A DNA stretch of 64,000 bases from positions 372,001 through 436,000 of the forward strand of contig CAZBSI010000002.1 of NCBI GenBank assembly GCA_964494345.1, written 5' to 3'. Under the pieces are notes generated by a model, which worked only from the letters and a program-made list of their open reading frames with translations, did not search any database and was not told the origin of the DNA. Source of the stretch: DTKD01 sp964494345. GTDB lineage: Bacteria > Armatimonadota > UBA5829. This document shows, one piece after another, positions 1 through 9,206 of this stretch. The translations under genes were made by a program, and so were the position numbers. Each line of letters opens with the position of its first letter. Positions within the stretch are counted from its first letter, which is position 1.

Positions 1-402
1 CTCGGCTTGTTTGATGAGTCTATACCATACGCCGCCGACTGGGAGATGTATTTGCGAATTGCCCGCAATCATGGTTTCGTCGTTGTGCCGGGCAGGCTGA
101 CGCTCTACCGAATGCATAAACAGCAACTGCATAGACACACTACTCCGAGGATCGTTGCCGATCAGGCTGTGATGACCAAAGTCCTTGAGTGGGCTCGTCG
201 GCAACGGCCTCTGCTCGTGCCCTACATCAAGCATAACTACGGCAGGATGCTGCGCAAAAAGGCTATTTCACAAATCGAAGAAAATCCGGAAGTCGCCGCA
301 GATATAATGAAACGCTCGATAGCCATGTGGCCTTATAATATTCGACATTATATTTATCTGGCCCGAATTTTGCGTCTTTGTCGCAAAGAGAATCGAACTT
401 AA
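1..402 (+). CDS. Glycosyltransferase family 2, C-terminal part (5' end outside window)
   Basis: The frame is open from the first base, so the gene starts upstream. The visible 133 residues match the end of the next gene product (437-1333): both have a D..DWE/DYW-type segment, then a LYRMH motif followed by a basic stretch, and both end in an alpha-helical tail with MWPY/VWPY. GT2 (GT-A fold) enzymes move sugars from nucleotide donors to glycans or lipid-linked acceptors. The catalytic N-terminal half is not visible. The two adjacent paralogues and a NeuD-like gene suggest the end of a surface-polysaccharide cluster. A tandem duplication is likely. Confidence 0.75.
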   Translation, partial: LGLFDESIPYAADWEMYLRIARNHGFVVVPGRLTLYRMHKQQLHRHTTPRIVADQAVMTKVLEWARRQRPLLVPYIKHNYGRMLRKKAISQIEENPEVAADIMKRSIAMWPYNIRHYIYLARILRLCRKENRT

Positions 403-436
403 TCGGACTAGCCGGCTGGATAGATCGGAGATTGTA

Positions 437-1333
437 TTGCCGCAAGAACCTCTCATTTCGGTTATTATAACAACCTATAAAGCGCCCCAATATTTGAACC
501 AGGCGCTGGAAAGCATCGCCAGACAGACCATTGCTGATTACGAAATAATAGTTGTCGATGACTGCTCTGGCGAAGAATATACTGAGCAGTATCGGCTGCC
601 GGAAAATGCCACGCTCATTTGCCATTCTCGAAATGCCGGCCCTGCCAGGGCAAGAAACACCGGCATCAAAGCCTCACGCGGCAAATATATCGCTTTTATG
701 GACGGAGATGATATTTGGCTGCCTGAGAAGTTGGGTATTCAGGTAAGGGCGCTAAAGAACAATCCGGGAGCGGGGCTGGTGTTTTGTCACTACAAAGCGG
801 TCGATGAGCAGCTAAACCCCATCGGAGGAGAGACAAAACCCAGAGCTTCGTTGCGTGATCCTCTAAAAAAACTCTGCAGGGGATGTATCATTCGGAGCCC
901 ATCGTGTGTTTTGGCACGGCGAGATGCGATTGCAGAGTGTGGCTGGTTCGACGAGCATATATTCGGCGGTGAAGATTGGGACTATTGGCTGCGTATGGCA
1001 AGTCGTTACGAGATCGTTCCTTTGCCGGATCAGTTGGTACTCTATAGAATGCACTCCGATCAGGTGCATAAAAAGAAAAGCAGGATGCAGGCTGCCAAGC
1101 TGGTTGTTATGAACAAAGCTTTTGACTGGGCTAAAAGCGAGCGGCCGGATATGCTGAATTGCCTACGACGAAATTATAGCAGAGTGCTACGACAACTGGC
1201 GGCAACAAAGGCTTTCGAGGACAATAACCCCGCAGAGGCCCGGGATTTTCTGAAGCGCGCGATGTCTGTGTGGCCGTATAGCATTCAAACCTATGTGCTC
1301 TGGGGCAGGCTGATGCTGAAGACTCGCCGTTAG
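437..1333 (+). CDS. Glycosyltransferase family 2
   Basis: A 298-residue cytosolic GT-A enzyme. The N-terminus has the hallmark ISVIITTYKAPQYLNQAL segment and VVDD donor-binding acidic pair (about residues 37-44). A MDGDD motif follows (about 88-92), which is the usual DxD metal/nucleotide site. The C-terminal half carries GGEDWDYWLRM and the LYRMH motif shared with the partial gene upstream. It probably adds a sugar to a cell-surface glycan; the substrate cannot be told. The start is a TTG 34 bases after the previous stop, since no ATG precedes the conserved ISVII segment. It is followed after 9 bases by the NeuD-like gene, so these are probably cotranscribed. Confidence 0.85.
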   Translation: MPQEPLISVIITTYKAPQYLNQALESIARQTIADYEIIVVDDCSGEEYTEQYRLPENATLICHSRNAGPARARNTGIKASRGKYIAFMDGDDIWLPEKLGIQVRALKNNPGAGLVFCHYKAVDEQLNPIGGETKPRASLRDPLKKLCRGCIIRSPSCVLARRDAIAECGWFDEHIFGGEDWDYWLRMASRYEIVPLPDQLVLYRMHSDQVHKKKSRMQAAKLVVMNKAFDWAKSERPDMLNCLRRNYSRVLRQLAATKAFEDNNPAEARDFLKRAMSVWPYSIQTYVLWGRLMLKTRR

Positions 1334-1342
1334 GGAGATACT

Positions 1343-1984
1343 TTGAACCAAAAGATTCTGATTCTTGGAAACAATATTCTTGCAGAAGAGTTGACCGATG
1401 TTATCTCGGAGATTCCTGGCTATGAGGTGGCCGGATATGTAGAAAACCTCGACCCGGATCGCTGCAAAAATAGACTATTTGATTTGCCTGTTTATTGGGC
1501 GGAGGATATTGGGCCGCTGAAAGATACTCACTTGTGCGTGTGCGGCATTTCCACAACCCATAGACGTAAGTATATCGAGCAGGTTCAAAAGATGGGGATG
1601 CACTTCGCCACAATTATACATCCCACGGCGCGAGTCTCTGCGAGGGCGGAAATTGGAAACGGGTGCATTATTACCCCGTTGTCGAATGTGTCTTACGGGA
1701 CAACTTTGGGCGAATATGTTTTCGTCAATAAAGGGGTTATAATCGGCCACCATAGCAATATCGGCAGTTTCTGCACAATCCAGCCAGGGACTACCGTTGC
1801 GGGAAAGGTGACTATCGGAAGTGGAACCTACGTTGCGATGGGGTCGACGATAATTGATCGGATAAACATTGGGCAAAACTGTGTGATTGGAGCCGGGTCG
1901 GTGGTGGTAAAGGATGTTCCAGATTCTGTTCAAGTTGTGGGCGTTCCCGCCAGGATCGTAAAGACGGGCATAGAGGGAAAATAA
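1343..1984 (+). CDS. NeuD/PglD-like sugar O/N-acyltransferase (left-handed beta helix)
   Basis: 213 residues. The first ~75 form the small N-terminal alpha/beta domain typical of NeuD/PglD proteins (KILILGNN start). From about residue 90 there are hexapeptide repeats of the [LIV]-G-x4 type (IGNGCI, IGSFCT, IGSGTY, IGQNCV, IGAGSV), the left-handed beta helix of acetyl-CoA-dependent acyltransferases. The GHHSNIGSF segment holds the catalytic-type His. The C-terminus VVGVPARIVK is the normal end of this family. It would acylate a nucleotide-activated or glycan amino sugar. It starts at TTG after a GGGAG-type ribosome site and lies 9 bases downstream of the glycosyltransferase, fitting a glycan-decoration operon. 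Confidence 0.85.
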   Translation: MNQKILILGNNILAEELTDVISEIPGYEVAGYVENLDPDRCKNRLFDLPVYWAEDIGPLKDTHLCVCGISTTHRRKYIEQVQKMGMHFATIIHPTARVSARAEIGNGCIITPLSNVSYGTTLGEYVFVNKGVIIGHHSNIGSFCTIQPGTTVAGKVTIGSGTYVAMGSTIIDRINIGQNCVIGAGSVVVKDVPDSVQVVGVPARIVKTGIEGK

Positions 1985-1986
1985 CT

Positions 1987-2895
1987 ATGGACAAGCTGAT
2001 TATTAATGCAGCTATAACCGGAATGGTGCCGACCAAAAAAGATAACCCGTTTGTTCCGATATCTCCAGAGGAGATTATCGCCGATGTGAGCAGGTGCAGG
2101 GATGCGGGCGCCTCGATAGTTCACGTGCACGCGCGGGACACTGATGGGCAGCCAACGTATCGCAAGGACATATATGCCCAGATATTAAAAGGCGTCAGAG
2201 AAGCCTGTCCCGACGTGATTCTATGTGTGTCGACCAGTGGCAGGGTGTTCAAAACCTTCGGGCAGCGCTCGGAGGTGCTGGAACTGAGCGATCCGGCCCC
2301 TGAAATGGCATCGCTTACGCTGGGGTCGATGAACTTCGCCAAGGTTGAATCGGTCAACAGCCCGGATATGATCAGGTCGCTGGCACTGAAGATGGTCGAG
2401 TATGACATCGTGCCGGAGTGGGAATGCTTCGATTTAGGGATGGTGGAGTATTCACATTATCTTGTTGACCATTGTGTTCTCAGGCCGCCGTTTTACTGCA
2501 ATTTGCTGCTGGGTTCGTTGGGGACGCTGAGCGCGACGGCTCTTAACCTGTCGCTTATGGTGCGTGCGTTGCCTGCGGGGACGACCTGGGCGGCTGCGGG
2601 GATCGGCAGATTTCAGTTTAACGTGAACTCGCTTGCCATCGCGATGGGTGGCCACGTTCGGGTTGGGTTGGAGGATAATTTGTGGTATGACGATGAGCGA
2701 ACCCGATTGGCCACGAACCCGGACCTGATCGAGCGACTGGTGAAATTGGCCGAAGCGTGCGGAAGGTCGGTGGCATCGCCGGACGAGACGAGAGATATCA
2801 TCGGGCTGCCGGCCAGAAAGAGCAAAGCGCCACTACAAACGCCAACGCAACCCCAATCGCCACACTGCCGCCCTTTCCGGAGCGTCGGAACATAA
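1987..2895 (+). CDS. Beta-keto acid cleavage enzyme (BKACE, DUF849)
   Basis: 302 residues. The family is a zinc-dependent TIM barrel that splits a beta-keto acid with acetyl-CoA into acetoacetate and a CoA ester; the Kce enzyme of lysine fermentation is one member. The N-terminal KLIINAAITGMVPT, the zinc pair in IVHVHARD (His46, His48), the STSGR loop, and the C-terminal VRVGLEDNLW with its conserved Glu are all present. The substrate is not predictable from sequence. It follows the NeuD-like gene by 2 bases but is functionally unrelated to glycans. The last ~25 residues (after GLPARK) extend beyond the normal family end and are read through the 3' end of the convergent PlsY-like gene. Confidence 0.87.
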   Translation: MDKLIINAAITGMVPTKKDNPFVPISPEEIIADVSRCRDAGASIVHVHARDTDGQPTYRKDIYAQILKGVREACPDVILCVSTSGRVFKTFGQRSEVLELSDPAPEMASLTLGSMNFAKVESVNSPDMIRSLALKMVEYDIVPEWECFDLGMVEYSHYLVDHCVLRPPFYCNLLLGSLGTLSATALNLSLMVRALPAGTTWAAAGIGRFQFNVNSLAIAMGGHVRVGLEDNLWYDDERTRLATNPDLIERLVKLAEACGRSVASPDETRDIIGLPARKSKAPLQTPTQPQSPHCRPFRSVGT

Positions 2896-3193
2896 ACCAA
2901 TAGGGGAAGCAGTGTGACAACACCGCTATTGCACCTGCCAGCAACCCCATCGAAATTGACATCTGCCTGGTATGTGCAAAAGCCGCAGTGGTGAGATAAA
3001 CCGGGACGAAGCCTTTTGCCACGTTGAGTATCGCAACCACAACCAGAATTGTTCGATCTGCAGGGCGAGTGCCGGCGGATGATTCCGCATCGGATGTCTT
3101 TGAACCGCCCCTCGAACGAATGTATGCAGCGATATGGCCGAATGGAATCGACCCCAGCAGCATCGCTAAAGCCAGCATCTGCGCGATTTTCAT
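2798..3193 (-). CDS. PlsY-like glycerol-3-phosphate acyltransferase family protein, short
   Basis: A 131-residue membrane protein with about four hydrophobic segments. LLGSIPFGHIAAY at the N-terminus resembles motif 1 of PlsY, NVAKGFVPVYL resembles the central segment, and SHCFPY...GKGGSVAIG resembles the GH-FP...GGKG motif 3. PlsY is normally near 200 residues. Here the motif 2 region (the GSGN-GATN loop) is not recognisable and the protein stops just after motif 3. The 3' end overlaps the convergent keto acid cleavage gene by 98 bases. I therefore read it as a truncated or strongly diverged PlsY relative, possibly non-functional. Confidence 0.6.
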   Translation of the reverse strand: MKIAQMLALAMLLGSIPFGHIAAYIRSRGGSKTSDAESSAGTRPADRTILVVVAILNVAKGFVPVYLTTAAFAHTRQMSISMGLLAGAIAVLSHCFPYWFMFRRSGKGGSVAIGVALAFVVALCSFWPAAR

Positions 3194-3221
3194 AGTGTTA
3201 TGTTCCAGTCAGCAGTTGGCA

Positions 3222-4184
3222 TTACGCTTTTGTTCTTGACTCGGCGCGCAATTTATAGGAAGCATCAGCTATTACGCCGCCGAGCACGATTACGCCGATT
3301 ACGGCCCATTGCCATTCCGAGCCGACCCCGACAAGGTTCATACCGTTGTCCATCACACGAATCAGAATAGCGCCGACGATAACGCCCAGCACGCTGCCCT
3401 CCCCACCCCGCAGACTGCATCCGCCCAACACGGCGGCGGCAATCGCCCACATTTCATACATCAACGCGGATTGCGCGGGCTGGATTTCCCGGTTTAGCGA
3501 CAGCTCCAACACGCCCGCTATCCCCGCCAATACAGCGCATATAACGAACGCCAGAGTGCGTATGCGATTTACTTTTATTCCGGAATAGCGCACGGCCTCA
3601 GCGTTGCGGCCGATGGCGTATAAATATCTGCCATAGACCGTGAAGTTCATCAAAAACCCGAGTATCAGGGCGACTGCGATGAGTATCCAGAACGTGATCG
3701 GTATTCCCAAATAAGAGCCGTTGCCCAAAAACGCGAACTTCTCGTCGGTGATCCCCTGCGCCATACCGTTTGGAATACCGCGCGCAAGACCCCTGAGCAG
3801 CAATAAAGATGCAAGAGTGGCGATAAATGGCTGCAGCTTGATTTTCCCCACCAAAAACCCGTGCCAGAACCCCAGCAGCGCGCAACACGGCACAATTAAC
3901 AGACTCGCGACAAACGGGTTCCAGCCCGCCGCCGCCAGCATCGCCACCGACATACCCACAAACGCCATCACCGATCCAATGGATAAGTCGATGCCGCCGG
4001 ACAGAATCACGATGCCGGCTCCGAGAGCATATATGCCCAGCAGCCCTATTCTCTGCGCCAAATTGGATAGATTAACCCCGGAAAGAAATGTTATGGTATG
4101 ATCCGGTTGCGTTAACCATTGAAAAACGCATATAGCCACCACCAGCAAGATCAGCAGCAGTGTCATTCCCAGCAGTTTTTTCAA
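3222..4184 (-). CDS. Ribose-type sugar ABC transporter permease (BPD_transp_2)
   Basis: 320 residues with about nine to ten membrane segments. The family signature of RbsC/XylH/MglC permeases is visible: ALGAGIVILSGGIDLSIGS early on, the AIGRNAEAVRYSGI coupling-helix region, and AAAVLGGCSLRGGEGSVLGVIVGA near the end. It forms the inner-membrane channel of a carbohydrate importer. Its start overlaps the ATPase stop by four bases, so the two are translationally coupled. No periplasmic binding protein is encoded on either side, so specificity must come from an unlinked gene. The neighbouring glycosidases hint at a mono- or disaccharide. Confidence 0.9.
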   Translation of the reverse strand: MKKLLGMTLLLILLVVAICVFQWLTQPDHTITFLSGVNLSNLAQRIGLLGIYALGAGIVILSGGIDLSIGSVMAFVGMSVAMLAAAGWNPFVASLLIVPCCALLGFWHGFLVGKIKLQPFIATLASLLLLRGLARGIPNGMAQGITDEKFAFLGNGSYLGIPITFWILIAVALILGFLMNFTVYGRYLYAIGRNAEAVRYSGIKVNRIRTLAFVICAVLAGIAGVLELSLNREIQPAQSALMYEMWAIAAAVLGGCSLRGGEGSVLGVIVGAILIRVMDNGMNLVGVGSEWQWAVIGVIVLGGVIADASYKLRAESRTKA

Positions 4185-5686
4185 ACTTGACTCCCTCCGG
4201 TCGCCAACTGCATTATGTTTTGCTCGTTGATTTGCGCTCTATTGAGAACACCGGTCTGTATGCCCTCGTGCATTACAAGAACCCGGTCAGACAGCCCGAT
4301 GATCTCCTCCATCTCCGAGGATACCATTATCACCCCCATGCCGTCGTCGGCGAGCTTGCGAATCAGCTTATATATCTCGCTTTTAGAGCCGACGTCGATG
4401 CCGCGGGTAGGTTCGTCGAGTATGAGGATTTTCGGCGAGATTCCCAGCCATTTTGCCAGAGCCACCTTTTGCTGATTGCCACCCGATAAAAACTGCACCA
4501 GTTGATTCAGGCTCGGAGTTTTTATCTCGAGCCTCTCTGTAAGGGCAGTAGCTACCTCACATTCGCGCTTTCGATCCAGCAATGGGGGGTTATAGCTCCC
4601 TATTCCGGGCAGCGAGATGTTCTCAGTGATCGGCATTTCAAGGATAACTCCCAGCGCCTTTCGATCCTCCGGCACAAGGCCAAAGCCCGCGGAGATCGCA
4701 TCGGTAGGGGTGCGTATATCGACAACGTTGCCGAGTATGGACACCTCTCCGCATAGTTTAGGCTCGACTCCGAACAACGCCTGCACAAGTTCGGTCCGCC
4801 CGGACCCGACAAGCCCGGCTATTCCGAGAATCTCCCCCGCCCTGAGATCAAAGCTGACAGCCCCCTTGCCGCCTCGATATGCCATATCTCTCACGGACAG
4901 CACCACGCAGCCTTCTTTATGGGCGCCGTGCTCAGGGAAGAAGCGTGATATGTCGCGGCCGACCATCAACCGCACCATTTCCTCCCCGCACAACTGCTTA
5001 CCGACCAGTTCACCGACATACTCGCCGTCGCGCAGCACAACCGCCCTGTCGCATAGTTCCTGAACCTCTGCGAGCCGGTGGGATATGTATATCATCGACA
5101 CCCCGGCCTGCTTCAGATTGCGCATAACCTCGAAAAGCTTGCCGGCTTCTGCAGGGGAAAGAGAACTCGTCGGCTCATCCAGCACCAATATTCTGGAATC
5201 CATCGACAGCGCCTTTGCGATCTCGACAAGTTGCTGCTCTCCCGGAGACAGGCTTTCTACAAGGCTGGTCAGAGGAGCCGAGATTCCCACGCGGCGGGCA
5301 ATCTCTCCGGCGCGCTCATACAACTTCCCGGTGTCGACCACAGCGCCAAAGCTCTTGCGAGGCTCGCGCCCGAGAAATATGTTGGAGGCTATGTCGAGAT
5401 TGGGGGCGAGGTTGAGCTCCTGGTGAATAATCGAAACCCCCAGCGCTATCGAATGCTGAACATCGACGATTTCGGTCTTGACGCCGTCAAAACAAATCTC
5501 GCCGCAGTCGGCGGTATAGTCGCCTCCAAGGATCCTCATAAGCGTGGATTTTCCTGCGCCGTTTTCACCTATTAAGCCAAGGATTTCTCCGGCGTCAAGG
5601 CTCAGCGTGACCCCATTGAGAGCCACCACACCAGGAAAACGCTTGGTTATATTTTGCATCAACAGCAGTGGAGCGCAGTAGTTCAT
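4181..5686 (-). CDS. Ribose-type sugar ABC transporter ATP-binding protein (double NBD)
   Basis: 501 residues comprising two fused nucleotide-binding domains, as in RbsA, XylG and MglA. Domain 1 has Walker A GENGAGKST (about residues 39-47), a signature LSPGEQQ and Walker B ILVLDEPTSSL. Domain 2 has the usual degenerate P-loop GLVGSGRTEL, a canonical signature LSGGNQQKV and Walker B ILILDEPTRGIDVG. Degeneracy of the second Walker A is normal for this subfamily. It drives import through the permease encoded immediately downstream (4-base overlap). Confidence 0.92.
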   Translation of the reverse strand: MNYCAPLLLMQNITKRFPGVVALNGVTLSLDAGEILGLIGENGAGKSTLMRILGGDYTADCGEICFDGVKTEIVDVQHSIALGVSIIHQELNLAPNLDIASNIFLGREPRKSFGAVVDTGKLYERAGEIARRVGISAPLTSLVESLSPGEQQLVEIAKALSMDSRILVLDEPTSSLSPAEAGKLFEVMRNLKQAGVSMIYISHRLAEVQELCDRAVVLRDGEYVGELVGKQLCGEEMVRLMVGRDISRFFPEHGAHKEGCVVLSVRDMAYRGGKGAVSFDLRAGEILGIAGLVGSGRTELVQALFGVEPKLCGEVSILGNVVDIRTPTDAISAGFGLVPEDRKALGVILEMPITENISLPGIGSYNPPLLDRKRECEVATALTERLEIKTPSLNQLVQFLSGGNQQKVALAKWLGISPKILILDEPTRGIDVGSKSEIYKLIRKLADDGMGVIMVSSEMEEIIGLSDRVLVMHEGIQTGVLNRAQINEQNIMQLATGGSQV

Positions 5687-5808
5687 GAGCTTATTTTATC
5701 ACGCATTTATGCAAATCTGAAGTGGGGTTAGTTTACGCTCCGGCTCAGAGTGACAGGTGGCGATGTGGGTATCACCACCTGTCATGAATCATACCTATCG
5801 GCCGATTA

Positions 5809-7440
5809 TTATCGCTCTGCTATCGGTATCAGCAGGCGGCGAGCCAGTTCTATGTCACCTACAGCCTTTTCGTGCCCGTTTGGATGTCGGCAGGCCAGGG
5901 AAATCGCCTGCTCGAAGTCGACGGTGTCCTCGGCGTTGTTCAATTTCGCCGCAGCGATTAGCGCGAGTTCGTAGTCCTGAATGCCCTCCCTTAGCTGCTC
6001 CCAGCGCAGGCTGGAGGCGGGGCCGTTTGGGCCTGGATATATGAAATGAACATCCCCGGTCGGGAACGGCGCGTATTCGGGGTGGGTGAACGGGTTTTCG
6101 GACCAGTCGTTGTAGCTCCATCGCAAAAACCCTTCATAACCGCCCTGCACCGCCAGCCACCCCATCATCCTGGACTCCACAAGCGGGCTGAAACAGAACG
6201 TGTTGGGATATGCCGGGCCACAGCAGACATAGAACGTGGTCAGCATATCCGAAGCGTCAGCGTTCACAGAGTTCAAAAACTGGGCTATGCCCTGCGCTCG
6301 CCTCTCCGCCGGAGCGGCCTCAGATATCCCCTGGTCGTCGAATATCCCGGACAGGCAAAGATCGTCGAAGCCCAGAAACTTGTCTGATCGGGTGTTTGCC
6401 GCCAGCGCGACTTTGAAATCAGGGGCATGCTCACTAAGCATCGTCATAATGATATTCATCGCCTCCTCGGGCTGCTCATCGAAGGCGATATAGGTTTTTT
6501 CCAACCAGCCTTTAGAGGTTAGATAAGTGCGAAAAGCATCGAAGAACTGCTTCCAGATGCTGGAATACTCCTCGCTGCCAATTCGAACATCGTGACGCCT
6601 GGTCTTGCCATCCTCAAGGTCGATATACTCGATGGTATTGGTCTCCCTGTGACCAGGCCCCTGTACGACTGAGTAGCAATGGATGGCGCGGTCGATGCCA
6701 TAGGCCGCGTGCAAATCGACGTATCGCTCGAATATGGAGAAATCGAACTCGTAGGAGTCGCCTCTCTTTTTCCAGATGACACAGTTCGGATACGGGTCCT
6801 CCGTCTGCGTGCCCCAGGCTCGGAAAATAATCGGAGCCACCACGGTCTTTTGCCCGTGCGACGCCAAATCCTCGATATAGGGCTTCAAGACCTCAAAGTG
6901 TTGATCCGACCACACCGGCACTTTGTGCAACCGGGCAACTGTGGTGGGGTTCATCCAGACATTAAGGAAAAAGTCCCAGTCGCGCACATCAGGAAGATCG
7001 ACATCGGCCACCTCGACCTCGATATCGCACGCCCCCGCCTGTTCCTCGCCAACCTCCACAATCACCCTGCCGGTGTATATCCCCGCAGGGATACCTTTTG
7101 GAATGGAAGCAGTTATATGGACGGCTGCTGATCTTATCAGGCTGATGGAGTCGAAGTCCTCCAACACCTCCATAACCGTTCCCGCCTCGGGGGTCGGCAC
7201 TGCGCCGATGAGTCTGGCCTTCAGCGCGTCGGCTGAGATGGTCGCGGCACCTGAAACCAGTTCGGTGAACTTTATTTTTGCAAATACATTTGCATCACTT
7301 TTGACCAGCATCGTCAGCGACACCACGCTGTTGCGACACGCCAGCGCCTTGAGTGGCCCTGCGGGTATGTCGGCTATCTGCGAGCCGGGCGCAGGCGGCC
7401 TGATAAGAGGTTGCCAGGGAACGATATCTATCTCTGCCAA
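5809..7440 (-). CDS. DUF4091 / GH123-like glycoside hydrolase
   Basis: About 543 residues. An N-terminal beta-sandwich half is followed by a TIM-barrel-like half with IAFDEQPEE, resembling the Asp-Glu catalytic pair of GH123-type enzymes that act on N-acetylgalactosamine glycans. The C-terminal motifs LRWSYNDW, HFIYPGPNGPASSLRWEQLREGIQDYE are the classic DUF4091 end. No signal peptide is apparent. The longest open frame begins with GTG at 7470, but a GGAGG ribosome site 8 bases ahead of a TTG at 7440 makes 7440 the better start. It faces the fucosidase head to head and sits behind the ABC importer, so a glycan-use role fits. The exact substrate is unknown. Confidence 0.8.
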   Translation of the reverse strand: MAEIDIVPWQPLIRPPAPGSQIADIPAGPLKALACRNSVVSLTMLVKSDANVFAKIKFTELVSGAATISADALKARLIGAVPTPEAGTVMEVLEDFDSISLIRSAAVHITASIPKGIPAGIYTGRVIVEVGEEQAGACDIEVEVADVDLPDVRDWDFFLNVWMNPTTVARLHKVPVWSDQHFEVLKPYIEDLASHGQKTVVAPIIFRAWGTQTEDPYPNCVIWKKRGDSYEFDFSIFERYVDLHAAYGIDRAIHCYSVVQGPGHRETNTIEYIDLEDGKTRRHDVRIGSEEYSSIWKQFFDAFRTYLTSKGWLEKTYIAFDEQPEEAMNIIMTMLSEHAPDFKVALAANTRSDKFLGFDDLCLSGIFDDQGISEAAPAERRAQGIAQFLNSVNADASDMLTTFYVCCGPAYPNTFCFSPLVESRMMGWLAVQGGYEGFLRWSYNDWSENPFTHPEYAPFPTGDVHFIYPGPNGPASSLRWEQLREGIQDYELALIAAAKLNNAEDTVDFEQAISLACRHPNGHEKAVGDIELARRLLIPIAER

Positions 7441-7614
7441 GTTATTATCCTCCACAACGAATCCTAACACATATTGTGAGCGCAGTCTGCCCGGTTGTCA
7501 ATGGCGACTGAAACGCTATTATAATAGTAAGAGGAATTATCGCATATCATGAGAAAATCAGATTCATGGAAGGGGTAATATTGCCGGCTGTTTGCCGAGC
7601 GGGAGGCTGAAATA

Positions 7615-8940
7615 ATGAAAGCATCAGGGATAGGTCTTACGGCGATGGCGCTATTGTTATTGGGAAACAGCGCCGGACAAAGCGCGGTGGCGCCGTTTGT
7701 TGAGACACGGGAGCAGCGCAACGCGCGAATGGGCTGGTGGCGAGACGCGAAGTTCGGATTGTTCATCCACTGGGGCGTATATTCAATCCCGGCAGGCAAA
7801 TGGGAGGGCAAGGATATTCCCAGCGTCGGCGAATGGATAATGCTGCACGGAAAGATCCCGATGGCGGATTATCAGAAGCTGCCGGCGCAGTTTAATCCGA
7901 CGAAGTTCGACGCCACAGCGTGGGTGAAGCTGGCCAAGCTGGCCGGGATGAAATACATAGTAGTCACCACCAAGCACCACGACGGCTTCGCGATGTTCCG
8001 CACCAAAGCAAGCAAGTTCAACATCTGCGACGCGACTCCGTTTAAGCGGGATATCATTAAAGAACTCGCCGACGCCTGTGCAAAAGAGGGCATGAAACTG
8101 GGGTTCTACTATTCACAGGCTCAGGACTGGAACCACCCCGGCGGCGCGACCTGGGGCGAGCGCTGGGACGAGGCTCAGAAAGGGGATATGGACAAATATC
8201 TCCGTGAGGTCGCAGTGCCGCAGGTAAAAGAGCTGCTGACCAACTATGGCCCGATATCGGTTATGTGGTGGGATACTCCCAGAGAGATGAACCAGCAGCG
8301 CGCCGATATGCTGCTGCCTCTGCTTAAACTGCAACCGGGGATTATTATGAACAACCGCCTCGGTTTCTATGATGGCGACTTCGGCACCCCGGAGCAGGAG
8401 ATCCCCGGCGCGGAGTCGGACGCGGACTTTGAAACCTGCATGACCATGAACGACACCTGGGGCTATAAGTCTGAGGACAACAACTGGAAATCGACCCAGT
8501 CCCTGGTGAGAAATCTTATCGACATAGCCTCCAAGGGCGGCAACTATCTGTTGAACGTCGGCCCAAACTCGCTTGGAGAGATTCCAGAACCGAGCGTGAA
8601 GCGATTGAAGGAAATAGGCGCGTGGATGAAGGTCAATGGTGAAGCCATCTATGGCGCCACCAAGGCACCGTTTGGCAGTATGATGTTTGACGGCCGCGCT
8701 ACGATGAAGGGCAACAAGCTGTATTTGTTCGTATTTAACTGGCCCGCCGACGAGATCAGGCTGCCGGATTTGCGCTCGTCGCTGCAGTCGGCGAGATATC
8801 TGGGGATAAACGAGCCTGTGGAATACACCGAACTACCAGGCACCGAGATGCGAGCCTCGCTGGTAATATCCCCACCCTCTCGCCCCGACCCGATAGCGAC
8901 GGTCATTGAACTAACCTACGCGGATAAACCGACGCAGTAG
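7615..8940 (+). CDS. Alpha-L-fucosidase, GH29
   Basis: 441 residues with an N-terminal signal peptide (about residues 1-22). The GH29 barrel is clear: WWRDAKFGLFIHWGVYS, GEWIM, YIVVTTKHHDGFAMF, and GPISVMWWDTP, where Asp220 sits at the position of the catalytic nucleophile. GNYLLNVGPNSLGEI is the conserved C-terminal end of the barrel. A short beta domain follows. It removes terminal alpha-L-fucose from glycans in the periplasm or outside the cell, with net retention of configuration. It is divergent from the GH123-like gene, and both may share the 175-base control region between them. Confidence 0.92.
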   Translation: MKASGIGLTAMALLLLGNSAGQSAVAPFVETREQRNARMGWWRDAKFGLFIHWGVYSIPAGKWEGKDIPSVGEWIMLHGKIPMADYQKLPAQFNPTKFDATAWVKLAKLAGMKYIVVTTKHHDGFAMFRTKASKFNICDATPFKRDIIKELADACAKEGMKLGFYYSQAQDWNHPGGATWGERWDEAQKGDMDKYLREVAVPQVKELLTNYGPISVMWWDTPREMNQQRADMLLPLLKLQPGIIMNNRLGFYDGDFGTPEQEIPGAESDADFETCMTMNDTWGYKSEDNNWKSTQSLVRNLIDIASKGGNYLLNVGPNSLGEIPEPSVKRLKEIGAWMKVNGEAIYGATKAPFGSMMFDGRATMKGNKLYLFVFNWPADEIRLPDLRSSLQSARYLGINEPVEYTELPGTEMRASLVISPPSRPDPIATVIELTYADKPTQ

Positions 8941-9206
8941 GGGTAGTGGCAGGGTAAGCACTATAGACGGTAACGTGTTAGTACGATACGCGCGATGAGT
9001 TAGTACGATAGGCGCGATGTATTGGTAAGATAGGCGGCGATCTCCGAATCGCCGCCTCAAATTTTATTAATCCTACGCCCCACTTTTTGTCATCCTGCGC
9101 CTCATTTTTTGTCATCCTGCGCGAAGTCGCAGGATCTCGTCGGCTACGCCTATTTTTCCCGTGAATTCCGCGACGAGTTAACAAAGCATAAGGCAGAGCG
9201 CGGCAG
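8941..9206. repeat. Gene-free gap with tandem and palindromic repeats
   Basis: No gene is seen. The first part has three near-copies of a 25-30 base unit containing GTTAGTACGATA / GCGCGATG. At 9033-9056 is a perfect 24-base palindrome of the GGCGGCGA...TCGCCGCC type, also found in other gaps of this window. At about 9088-9138 there are one partial and one full copy of the GTCATCCTGCGCGAAGTCGC palindromic repeat. Confidence 0.75.

Noticed and set aside
4617..5063. Long plus-strand open frames over the ABC ATPase gene
   Set aside because: They are antisense to a gene with full Walker and signature motifs and have no family features.
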